Shown here: positions 9,501 to 12,372 of the stretch, piece by piece
Position numbering within the stretch: the first letter of the stretch is position 1
How the letters are laid out: every line of letters starts with the position of its first letter
Source of the DNA: Reyranella sp.
Lineage (GTDB): Bacteria > Pseudomonadota > Alphaproteobacteria > Reyranellales > Reyranellaceae
Assembly (NCBI GenBank): GCA_030681635.1
Contig: JAUXRT010000650.1
Location: forward strand, 1 to 12,755
Length of the DNA: 12,755 nucleotides
Reading direction: 5' to 3'
Made by a program: the position numbers and the translations under genes
Notes under the pieces: generated by a model
What the model saw: the letters and a program-made list of their open reading frames with translations, nothing else
Told to the model about the DNA's origin: nothing
Databases searched by the model: none

Positions 9501-10359
9501 CCGAGAGGCCCGTGCCGTTCAGCGACAATGCCTCACCGGCCACCGTGATGTTGCCCTGGACCTCCAGCGCGGCACCGTTCGAAACGGTGGTGCCGGCCGC
9601 CCCGGTGCCGAGCGCGGTGGCGCTCTGGATGTTGAGCGCGCCCGCCGCGATCGTCGTGGCGCCGGTATAGCTGTTGGCGCCGGTGAGCGTGGTCGTGCCG
9701 GTACCGATCTGCGTCACCGTGCCGGTGCCCGAGATCAGGTTCCCGACCGTCATTGCATCGGAGCGGTTGAAGGAGAGCGTGCCGCCCGTCGTCACCACGC
9801 CCCCCGTGCCCAGCGTGCCTGAAGTACCGCCGGCGCCGATCCGTAGCGTGCCCTCGGTGATCGTCGTCGTGCCGCTGTAGGTGTTCGTGCCGGTCAGGAC
9901 CAGCGTGGTGGCAACGCCGGCGGTCGTCTTGATCAGGGCGCCGGTGCCGGAAATGTCGTTCGAGATCGTGAACGTGGCGTCCGAGCGGTTGATCTGCAGC
10001 GTGGCATTGTTGACCACGCTGCCGGTGCCCAGCACGCCCGCCGTGCCGCCGGCACCGATCTGCAAGATGCCTGCGGTGATCGTCGTCGCACCGGTATAGG
10101 TGTTGGCCCCGCTCAGCGTGAGCGTGCCCACGCCGATCTTCTCGATCGGACGCGCCCCGCCGGTTTCGGAGATGATGCCGGACTGCGTTGCCGCGCCGGT
10201 CAGAACCTGCAGCTGCGTCGTGTCCGTCGACAGAACGATGCCGGAAGCATTGGTCGAGCCGTTGGGATAATCGATGACCGGCTGCGCGCCGGCCCGGTGC
10301 ACGAGGAGCAAGCCGCCGAGGATGGCCGACGACGCAATGCCACCTCTCCGCCAGCGCAT
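532..10359 (-). CDS. Giant PATR-repeat autotransporter (type Va secretion), prematurely stopped in the barrel
   Basis: The reading frame codes 3275 residues before the TAA at 532-534; intact it would be 3348. Start: ATG at 10357-10359, chosen because GGAAG lies eight bases upstream and the protein then opens with a normal signal peptide (MRWRR, hydrophobic core AILGGLLLV, AGA|Q cleavage near residue 25). An in-frame TTG at 10407 would add 16 unhelpful residues. Residues 79-2799 are about 35 Gly/Thr-rich beta-strand repeats, with a 36th degenerating into a linker and autochaperone-like region (residues 2800-3040, including YTIVNATGGV and NVYLTL). The barrel starts near Trp3069. The repeats contain no Cys; C3057 and C3061 sit just before the barrel. 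Such proteins are secreted through their own barrel and usually act as adhesins or surface fibres; no enzymatic domain is visible. Loss of the last 72 residues removes the terminal strands and assembly signal, so outer-membrane insertion is unlikely unless the stop is an error or suppressed. Confidence 0.9.
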   Translation of the reverse strand: MRWRRGGIASSAILGGLLLVHRAGAQPVIDYPNGSTNASGIVLSTDTTQLQVLTGAATQSGIISETGGARPIEKIGVGTLTLSGANTYTGATTITAGILQIGAGGTAGVLGTGSVVNNATLQINRSDATFTISNDISGTGALIKTTAGVATTLVLTGTNTYSGTTTITEGTLRIGAGGTSGTLGTGGVVTTGGTLSFNRSDAMTVGNLISGTGTVTQIGTGTTTLTGANSYTGATTIAAGALNIQSATALGTGAAGTTVSNGAALEVQGNITVAGEALSLNGTGLSGGGALHNISGTNSLTGAITLAGATRINSDAGTLTLGAVGGAGQSLTVGGAGATTIGGIIGTTTGTFTKDGAGTVTLSGANTYTGATTISEGILNIRSNAALGTAAGGVTVAGGAALELQNNITVGAEALTLSGTGVADGGALRNISGANTYGGAITLGSATRINSDAGTLTLSGAIGGAGQNLTVGGAGTLTIAGVIGTTTGTLTKEGAGTTNLTGTNTNSGTTTISAGTLSIGNNTTTGALGTGAVVNDGTLQISRSNAVTVANDISGTGGLTKLQANVATLTGTNTYTGTTTISAGTLNVGGGGATGTLGTGDVLNSGTLLIDRTDDALTVANNISGTGALTKSAAGTNSTLTLTGTNTYSGTTTVTEGTLQIGAGGTSGTLGTGGVVTTGGTLALNRSDALTVSGVISGGGAVTQIGDGTTSLTGANTYSGTTTISSGTLSIGAGGATGALGTGATTNNAALQFNRTGALTVSSAISGTGTVTQVGTGTTSLTGANSYSGTTTISAGILSVGAGGTAGTLGTGAVTNNATLLIDRSDAAFTVANNISGTGALTKSASGTNTVLTLTGTNTYSGTTTITEGTLQIGAGGTSGTLGTGGVVTTGGTLAFNRSDALTVESVISGTGAVTKLGAGTTTLTGANSYSGITTVTAGTLQIGDGGTSGNLGTGAVTNNATLAFNRSDAVTVANVISGTGAVTQAGTGTTTLTGANAYSGATTISAGTLQVGAGGATGQLGTGAVTNNATLTFNRTGALTVAGAISGTGAINHIGSGTTSLTGASTYSGTTTISAGILSIGAGGATGVLGSGAVVNDATLQINRTGTVTVANDISGTGVVTKIAAGTAILTGTNSYSGTTTITTGVLQVGAGGTIGTLGTSNVVNNAALSFNRSDALTVDNVISGTGTVTNLGAGTTTLTGANTYSGITTITTGTLQVGAGGTAGSLGTGAVTNNATLAFNRSDAITVANVISGTGAVSQVGTGTTSLTGANTYSGITTITTGTLQVGAGGATGQLGTGAVTNNATLAFNRTGALTVANVISGTGDINHIGSGTTSLTGVSTYSGTTTISAGILSIGAGGATGALGSGAIVNDATLQINRTGSVTVANAISGTGTLTNIAAGTAILTGTNSYSGTTTISAGILQVGAGGTTGTLGTANVVNNAGLSFNRSDALTVDNVISGTGTVTKLGAGTTTLTGANTYSGVTTVTTGTLQIGAGGTSGTLGTGAVTNNATLAFNRSDAITVANAISGTGAVSQLGDGTTRLTGANTYSGTTTISAGTLSVGAGGTTGALGTGATTNNASLVFNRSTALTVSSAISGTGTVGQIGIGTTTLTGANSYTGTTTISAGTLNIGGAGTVGTLGSGAVINNAALIIDRSNAVTVDNDISGTGSLTKTASGTATTLTLTGTNSYSGTTTITEGTLQIGAGGTVGTLGTGGVVTTGGTLAFNRSDALTVSSVISGTGAVTQIGAGTTTLTGANSYSGTTTISAGTLRVGDGATSGTLGTGAVVNNAAMGFNRSDDITVANVISGTGTVSQIGAGTTSLTGANTYSGTTTISAGTLSIGAGGATGALGTGATTNNATLQFNRTGALTVSSAISGTGAVTQVGTGTTSLTGANSYSGTTTISAGILSVGAGGTAGTLGSGGVTNNATLQLNRSDNISIANDISGTGALTKLGAGIASLTGNNTYAGTTTISVGTLNIGGGGTSGTLGTGNVVNSAILLFDRTDAAITVANNISGAGALTKSAAGTNTTLTLTGTNSYSGTTTITEGTLQVGAGGTTGSLGTGSVVTTGGTLAFNRSDAMTAANVISGTGTVNQVGDGTTSLAGANTYSGTTTISAGTLSIGAGGTAGTLGTGAVVNNATLQLNRSDNVTVANAVSGTGALTKLGAGVATLTGANSYSGTTTISVGTLNIGGGGATGTLGTGAVVNNATLLFDRTTAAVTIDNDISGTGALTKSAAGAATTLTLTGTNTYSGTTTITEGTLRIGAGGTSGTLGTGGVVTSGGILAFNRSDALSVSGVISGTGTVTQIGTGTTSVTGTNTYTGATTVTTGALNIRNDTALGTTAAGTTVSSGAALEIQNDITVGAEALSLNGSGVASGGALRNVSGANTYGGAITLAGATRINSDAGTLTLNGAIGGAAQNLTVGGAGDTTIGGVVGTTTGTLTKDGDGTATLTAANTYTGATTISAGALNIRNNTALGTTAGGVTVTSGAALELQNSITVGAEALSLSGSGLSSGGALRNISGANVYGGAITLAGPSRINSDAGSLTLNGAIGGAGQNLTVGGAGDTTIAGVLGTTTGTFTKDGTGTASLTGANTYSGTTTISAGTLSIGNNTATGTLGSGAVVNNGTLQINRSNAITVANDISGTGALSKVGTNALTLTGTNSYSGTTTISAGTLNIGAGGTTGTLGTGAVVNNGTLVFNRSDTVTVNSVISGTGGVTQAGTGTTIFVEGTNGYTGTTTISAGRLQIGNGSTNGTVTGNIVNNAVLTFDLPNATTYTGVISGTGSVTQSGTGTLNLTGTNTYTGPTTVSNGRLAVNGSITSNVTVASTANLGGGGTIFGTVTNNGMLAPGNSIGTLTVSGTFTQAAGSSYEVEVNAGGQADRLNVIGAPGTATINGGTVTVAAAAGVYAPSTTYTIVNATGGVTGTYAGVTSNFPFLQASLGYDTNNVYLTLRPGGFARGAQTANQRAVGGALDQGVTGASGDFATVLGTMATLTLAQGQAAMNALSGQQYSGFGTANIANSLLFMNAVGQQMASARRSSGAGGRVALALACDVACEDEGPSPWSLWGSALGGTGSVAGNGNSSTLTYNAGGFATGVDFRADPRFLVGLGLGFASGNQWVSNFSGRGTTNSYQASVYASFTEAAFYLDALAGYAYNENQMTRMITIPGLPPRTARGQTGADQFLAQVEAGYKIGIYAPAAATLTPFARFQTSTVTQANFAETGASSINLNVAQQTTKSMRGTLGVELAGAIDAGWRDRLALQFRLGWVHE
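535..1161 (-). other. Autotransporter beta-barrel (translocator) domain, truncated
   Basis: From SPWSLWGSALGG (residue 3067 onward) to GWVHE, the frame shows the alternating polar/hydrophobic strands and Gly/aromatic ends of the PF03797 translocator. Examples are GGFATGVDFR, FLVGLGLGFASG, NSYQASVYASF, FYLDALAGYAYNENQ, QVEAGYKIGIY, LTPFARFQTS, GTLGVELAGAI and LALQFRLGW. With the 72 codons beyond the stop it would span about 282 residues, the usual length of a 12-strand barrel. Without them, roughly the last quarter is missing. Confidence 0.88.
2584..3411 (-). repeat. C-terminal pair of double-length repeat units
   Basis: Two tandem units of 138 residues each (3411-2998 and 2997-2584) have the same layout as the pair at 9690-8866: TALGT, GAALE(I/L)QN, ITVGAEALSL, GGALRN.SGAN, TRINSDAGTLTL (SRINSDAGSLTL in the second), AQNLTVGGAG and GTTTGT.TKDG. 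The two pairs are about 6280 bases apart. Each is flanked on both sides by matching short units, which points to duplication of a whole cassette. Confidence 0.85.
5938..6765 (-). repeat. Four-unit higher-order repeat, copy 2 (828 bases)
   Basis: This copy directly abuts copy 1 and has the same unit order: TYSGITT; GQLGTG with INHIGSGTT; SLTGVST with ALGSGAIVND and IAAGTA; ILTGTNSYSG with TLGTANVVNNA. All four unit starts are offset by exactly 828 bases from copy 1. The DNA contains an identical run of 47 bases (5957-6003 against 6785-6831), so the duplication is recent compared with most of the array. The unit starting at 5937 looks like the beginning of a third copy. Confidence 0.85.
6766..7593 (-). 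repeat. Four-unit higher-order repeat, copy 1 (828 bases)
   Basis: Four consecutive short units with distinguishable identities: an opening SYSGITT unit; a unit with GQLGTG and ending INHIGSGTT; a unit starting SLTGAST with GVLGSGAVVND and ending IAAGTA; and a unit starting ILTGTNSYSG with TLGTSNVVNNA. The same order recurs exactly 828 bases further on, which makes the period 276 codons. Confidence 0.85.
8866..9690 (-). repeat. N-terminal pair of double-length repeat units
   Basis: Two tandem units of 137 and 138 residues (9690-9280 and 9279-8866) depart from the short unit. After the common opening TLTGANSYTGATT they continue with LNI..ATALGT, a GAALE(V/L)Q segment, ITV.GEALSL, GGALHNISG, TRINSDAGTLTL, LTVGGAG and IIGTTTGTFTKDG. 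The TRINSDAGTLTL core and GTTTGT.TK.G ending occur only in this double type. The pair is followed by a short unit with the odd GNNTTTG segment. Confidence 0.85.
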
Positions 10360-10367
10360 GCGGCCGG

Positions 10368-10372
10368 CTTCC
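10368..10372 (-). promoter_or_regulatory. Shine-Dalgarno that decides the autotransporter start
   Basis: On the minus strand GGAAG lies eight bases before the ATG at 10359-10357. The alternative in-frame TTG at 10407-10405 has no purine-rich block at a suitable distance. The downstream start also puts the positively charged n-region (MRWRR) at the front of the signal peptide. Confidence 0.5.
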
Positions 10373-10413
10373 GGGAAACAGCTCGGAGGGGAACGCGACG
10401 CGCGCAAGAAGAC

Positions 10414-10548
10414 CTAGATCGCGGTCGTGCGATCAGGACGGGCAGTCGCCGCCGGCCCCGCCGATTCCTCACTCGTGTCGGTGAACGTACTCACAATCCG
10501 AAAGGCCACCCACTCACAGGCCCTCGGGTTCACCCCATGGCACTTCAT
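10414..10548 (-). CDS. Possible 44-residue leader ORF upstream of the autotransporter
   Basis: The ORF starts at ATG 10548-10546, preceded six bases upstream by GGGAG, a good Shine-Dalgarno. It begins MKCHGVNPRACEWVAFRIV and ends with TAG at 10416-10414. It lies 54 bases before the autotransporter ATG and in the same frame. It could be a translated leader peptide, but there is no signal peptide or recognised domain, and in such GC-rich DNA an ORF of this length is unremarkable. Only the ribosome-binding site and position speak for it. Confidence 0.22.
   Translation of the reverse strand: MKCHGVNPRACEWVAFRIVSTFTDTSEESAGPAATARPDRTTAI
10417..10434. promoter_or_regulatory. Inverted repeat GATCGC-N6-GCGATC upstream of the autotransporter
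   Basis: Perfect six-base arms with a six-base spacer, centred about 66 bases before the autotransporter ATG. It could be an operator for a dimeric regulator or a small RNA hairpin in the leader. It also abuts the stop of the 44-codon ORF (TAG at 10416-10414 on the minus strand). No regulator is identifiable. Confidence 0.3.
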
Positions 10549-10708
10549 TTTCGTCTCCCACACCACACAACGCGTGCCCGGACCCACAACCCAGGCGCGC
10601 GATTCCGACGCTCCCGGGAAAGACACTCACTGCGACAGCGACGCCCACCTCCCGACGCCTTCGGCTGGACTGGATTGCCTGTTGGTTAAGCTTTTTTTCA
10701 TTTGAGGA

Positions 10709-10749
10709 ATGCAGATTTGCATAATACGGCATCCCCGCCATGTTGCCTA
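10709..10749 (-). promoter_or_regulatory. Candidate sigma-70-type promoter for the autotransporter, with an overlapping dyad
   Basis: On the minus strand TAGGCA (10749-10744) and TATTAT (10726-10721) are separated by 17 bases and match four and five of the six consensus positions. Transcription would start near 10714, giving a leader of about 355 bases. The dyad ATGCA-GATT-TGCAT (10709-10722) covers the end of the -10 element and the presumed start site, a place where a repressor could act. This is pattern matching only. Confidence 0.3.
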
Positions 10750-10816
10750 GGCGATGCGATAATCTTGATGAGTCTCAAGCAGTTGTGAGATAAATCTAAT
10801 TTACCAAGTCAAAACA

Positions 10817-10846
10817 TGGACTTACCGGAAATTGCTCGGCTAATAT
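10817..10846 (+). promoter_or_regulatory. Candidate promoter for the DUF3828-like gene
   Basis: TGGACT (10817-10822) and TAATAT (10841-10846) are 18 bases apart and match four and five of six sigma-70 consensus positions. The start would fall near 10853, leaving a very short leader that still contains the GGAGG at 10856-10860. The -10 is good and the -35 weak. Confidence 0.3.
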
Positions 10847-10855
10847 GAGGACGGC

Positions 10856-10860
10856 GGAGG
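10856..10860 (+). promoter_or_regulatory. Strong Shine-Dalgarno before a GTG start
   Basis: GGAGG, seven bases before GTG 10868-10870, fixes this otherwise uncertain non-ATG start. The signal peptide that follows supports the same choice. Confidence 0.7.
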
Positions 10861-10867
10861 CAAAATT

Positions 10868-11353
10868 GTGGCGACCCCATCGACCGGAATCCTGAGACGC
10901 ACTGCCATATTTGCGTGTATCAGCGCGGTTGCAGCGCCGAGTTTAGCCCTCGCACAGCGGCCGTCTGCGCAGGCGTTCCTCGATGCGATATACAAACCGT
11001 ATCTGAACAGAAACTTTTCCGGCCAGAACTACGACGAGCCGGGCCACTTCTTCGCCTCCGACCTCGCGCGCGCCATGAAGGCCGATGCCACGGCCGCGGC
11101 CCGGCGCCGGGAAGTGCCGCTTCTCAACGGCGACCCGTTCGTCTGCGCCCAGGACTGGGAGATCAGCAGGCTCGCCGTGTCGGTATCGACAGCCGGCACC
11201 CGGACGACCGGTGTCGTCACCTTCGAGATGAAGGGCAAGCCACGGCGCGTTACCCTCGACCTGGTGCAGACGCCGGCCGGCTGGCGGATCGCCGATGTCG
11301 TCTGCAGCAGCGATCCGACGTCGCTGAGGGCGCTCTACAAGCTGCGCCCCTGA
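10868..11353 (+). CDS. Small exported protein resembling the DUF3828 group
   Basis: A protein of 161 residues starting at GTG. Residues 1-29 form a clear signal peptide: R10/R11, hydrophobic AIFACISAVAAPSLALA, cleavage after ALA before Q30. It is not a lipoprotein, as there is no lipobox Cys. The mature part has the pattern I associate with DUF3828 proteins: AFLDAIYKPYL near the start, FFASDLARAM, a central DPFVCAQDWEI, a strand pair with VVTFEMKGKPRRVTLDLV, GWRIADVVC, and SLRALYKL at the end. Cys93 and Cys146 could form a disulphide in the periplasm. The function is unknown. The gene is divergent from the autotransporter and convergent with the aldolase-like gene (18 bases between stops). 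The family call is from memory of the pattern and is moderately sure. Confidence 0.8.
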   Translation: MATPSTGILRRTAIFACISAVAAPSLALAQRPSAQAFLDAIYKPYLNRNFSGQNYDEPGHFFASDLARAMKADATAAARRREVPLLNGDPFVCAQDWEISRLAVSVSTAGTRTTGVVTFEMKGKPRRVTLDLVQTPAGWRIADVVCSSDPTSLRALYKLRP

Positions 11354-11371
11354 TGATCCGCCAGCCCGGGT

Positions 11372-12172
11372 CTAGTGCCGCCAGCTCGTATCGGTCTTGT
11401 CGATCTTGCGGATGAGAGCGGCGAATTCGAGGTCGCCGATGGCGCCGCCGCCCTTCTCGGAGAAGCCGTCGACATCGGCCCCCGACTTGGCGGCAAGGTT
11501 GTCGCCCAGGATGTTGAGCGTACCGGCGGCTCCGGCATCGAGCTGGATCTGGCAGGCGCGCTCGAGGCGATAGAGCCGGATGAACGCCTCGGGCACGGTG
11601 CGGCCGGTGGTCAGGATGCCGTGGTTGCGCAGCATCATCGCCTGGTTGTCGCCCAGGTTGTCCAGCAGCCGGCCGCGCTCGTCGAGATCGAGGCTGGGGC
11701 CTTCATAGTCGTGATACGACAGCTTGCCGTGGAAGGTCGTGGCAGCCATCGAAATCGGCAGCAGCCCTTCCTTGATGGCGCACACCGCCATGCCGGCGCG
11801 GGTATGGGTGTGCATCACCACCTTGTGGCGCGCGGCGTGGGCCATGTGGACGGCCGAATGAATGACGAAGCCCGCGTAGTTCACGGGATAGTCGGACTTG
11901 CCGATGACGTTGCCGTCGAGATCGATCTTCACCAGGTTCGAGGCCGTGACCTCGTCGTAGTTGAGGCCGAACGGATTGATCAGGAAGTGCGGCGCCTCAC
12001 CCGGCACGCGCGCCGTGAGATGGCCGTAGATCAGTTCGGTCCAGCCGAAATGATCGACCAGCCGGTAGGCCGCCGCGAGCTGGCGGCGCAGCACCGCCTC
12101 GCCTTCGGCCGGAGGCAGCGCGCTGATATCGATCCCGGTGAGCGGCAGATCCTGGGCGATGTGCATGTCCAT
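11372..12172 (-). CDS. Class II aldolase/adducin family protein
   Basis: A protein of 266 residues, normal for this family of zinc-dependent aldolases/epimerases and adducin-head proteins. Zinc ligands are visible as H121 and H123 (VMHTHTRAG) and H184 (RNHGILTTG). FGWTELIYGHLTAR (residues 42-55) and NPFGLNYDEVTASNLVKID (66-84) are typical substrate and phosphate-binding surroundings. The Glu that acts as acid/base in fuculose-phosphate aldolase (E73) would align at G101 in NYAGFVIHSAVH, so classical aldol cleavage is doubtful; adducin-like members have the same change. Start: ATG 12172, preceded by GGGAG nine bases upstream. An in-frame extension to 12304 would translate the intergenic palindromic repeat and is not credible. 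It is probably a cytosolic, oligomeric enzyme; the substrate is unknown. The gene is divergent from the methyltransferase gene. Confidence 0.9.
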   Translation of the reverse strand: MDMHIAQDLPLTGIDISALPPAEGEAVLRRQLAAAYRLVDHFGWTELIYGHLTARVPGEAPHFLINPFGLNYDEVTASNLVKIDLDGNVIGKSDYPVNYAGFVIHSAVHMAHAARHKVVMHTHTRAGMAVCAIKEGLLPISMAATTFHGKLSYHDYEGPSLDLDERGRLLDNLGDNQAMMLRNHGILTTGRTVPEAFIRLYRLERACQIQLDAGAAGTLNILGDNLAAKSGADVDGFSEKGGGAIGDLEFAALIRKIDKTDTSWRH

Positions 12173-12207
12173 GGGCGGTTTCTCCCGGCGAAAACAGGCG
12201 AGGGGCA

Positions 12208-12237
12208 AGCTTAGGCCTCTGCCACAACATTTGCCAA
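12208..12237 (-). promoter_or_regulatory. Candidate promoter for the aldolase-like gene
   Basis: On the minus strand TTGGCA (12237-12232, five of six consensus) is followed after 18 bases by TAAGCT (12213-12208). TAAGCT keeps the three most conserved -10 positions (T, A and final T). The start would be near 12201, about 28 bases before the ATG, with the GGGAG ribosome-binding site in between. Confidence 0.3.
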
Positions 12238-12252
12238 GATGATCAGTATCCA

Positions 12253-12299
12253 CCTCACCCTGAGGAGCATCGCATAGCGATGCGTCTCGAAGGGTGGGC
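12253..12299. repeat. REP-like palindromic element, copy 1
   Basis: This 47-base element starts CCTCACCCTGAGGAGC and ends GCGTCTCGAAGGGTGGGC, with an inner hairpin GCATCGC-ATA-GCGATGC. The outer arms also pair (CACCC with GGGTG). It is the inverted counterpart of 12319-12363 with a different inner stem. Elements like this are, to my recollection, dispersed in intergenic regions of Bradyrhizobium-like genomes. No associated transposase is in the window. Confidence 0.75.
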
Positions 12300-12318
12300 A
12301 ACACGCAGCTTGCCTGAG

Positions 12319-12363
12319 GCCCATCCTTCGAGACGCGGCCTACGGCCGCTCCTCAGGATGAGG
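12319..12363. repeat. REP-like palindromic element, copy 2 (inverted)
   Basis: Read on the minus strand, this 45-base element is CCTCATCCTGAGGAGC, then the inner hairpin GCGGCC-GTA-GGCCGC, then GCGTCTCGAAGGATGGGC. Compared with copy 1, the outer pair CACCC/GGGTG has become CATCC/GGATG and the inner stem is different but still pairs. The structure is therefore maintained while the bases change. The two copies face each other across 19 bases and could also form one long hairpin. Confidence 0.75.
12360..12363 (+). promoter_or_regulatory. Shine-Dalgarno supplied by the repeat
   Basis: GAGG, the last four bases of the second REP-like element, lies nine bases before ATG 12373-12375. It is the only purine block at a usable distance. 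It would be unpaired if copy 2 folds alone, but paired with CCTC (12253-12256) if the two copies fold together. Confidence 0.45.
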
Positions 12364-12372
12364 TTTTATCCA

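Larger units (their letters stand above)
1963..10125 (-). repeat. Tandem array of about 35 PATR-type coding repeats
   Basis: The passenger is built from units of the type TLTGANTYSGTTTISAGTL..GAGGT.GTLGTGAV.NNATL.FNRSDA.TVANVISGTGAVTQ.G.GTT. Most are 69 residues (207 bases), some 70-73. Four are double-length (137-138 residues). Unit starts, as the high coordinate on the minus strand, include 10125, 9900, 9690, 9279, 8865, 8658, 8229, 8022, 7593, 7386, 7179, 6972, 6765, 6558, 6351, 6144, 5937, 5730, 4890, 4683, 3621, 3411, 2997, 2583 and 2376. A 36th unit starts at 1962 and keeps only the first half of the motif. Such repeats form right-handed beta-helix rungs. If a rung is about 24 residues with about 0.48 nm rise, the stalk would be about 55 nm long (inference). 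Confidence 0.92.
10360..10867. other. Divergent intergenic region, about 0.5 kb
   Basis: This region separates the autotransporter (-) and the DUF3828-like gene (+). The left part (to about 10680) is GC-rich. The right part is much more AT-rich (about 44% GC in 10741-10860), as expected for promoters. It contains a 44-codon ORF with a good ribosome-binding site (10548-10414, -), a dyad at 10417-10434, a dyad at 10709-10722, a T7 run at 10692-10698, and candidate promoters in both directions. The heptamer ACTCACA occurs at 10489 and 10512, and a near copy, ACTCACT, at 10625. I see no convincing conserved gene in it. Confidence 0.6.

Noticed and set aside
2150..10099. A striking series of about 35 plus-strand ORFs of 67-72 codons, one after another with gaps of 0-3 bases, all of similar protein type (..VPVPEI..VPSVP..IVVVP)
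   Set aside because: They are the antisense mirror of the passenger repeats. The regular stop comes from the Tyr codon of each TYSG motif, the starts are mostly TTG/GTG, and no ribosome-binding sites are present.
1963..10125. CRISPR array or non-coding satellite
   Set aside because: The repeats are about 207 bases, have no unique spacers, and keep an open frame throughout; the protein motif explains them.
10360..10407. Autotransporter start at TTG 10407
   Set aside because: No Shine-Dalgarno, and it would put 16 residues before the signal peptide; ATG 10359 has GGAAG at eight bases.
10660..10700. Rho-independent terminator at the T7 run
   Set aside because: No convincing GC-rich stem directly precedes the T-run on the plus strand, and no gene ends there.
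12173..12304. N-terminal extension of the aldolase-like protein to 12304
   Set aside because: The extension translates the REP-like element and intergenic DNA; the ATG at 12172 has a good ribosome-binding site and gives a normal family length.
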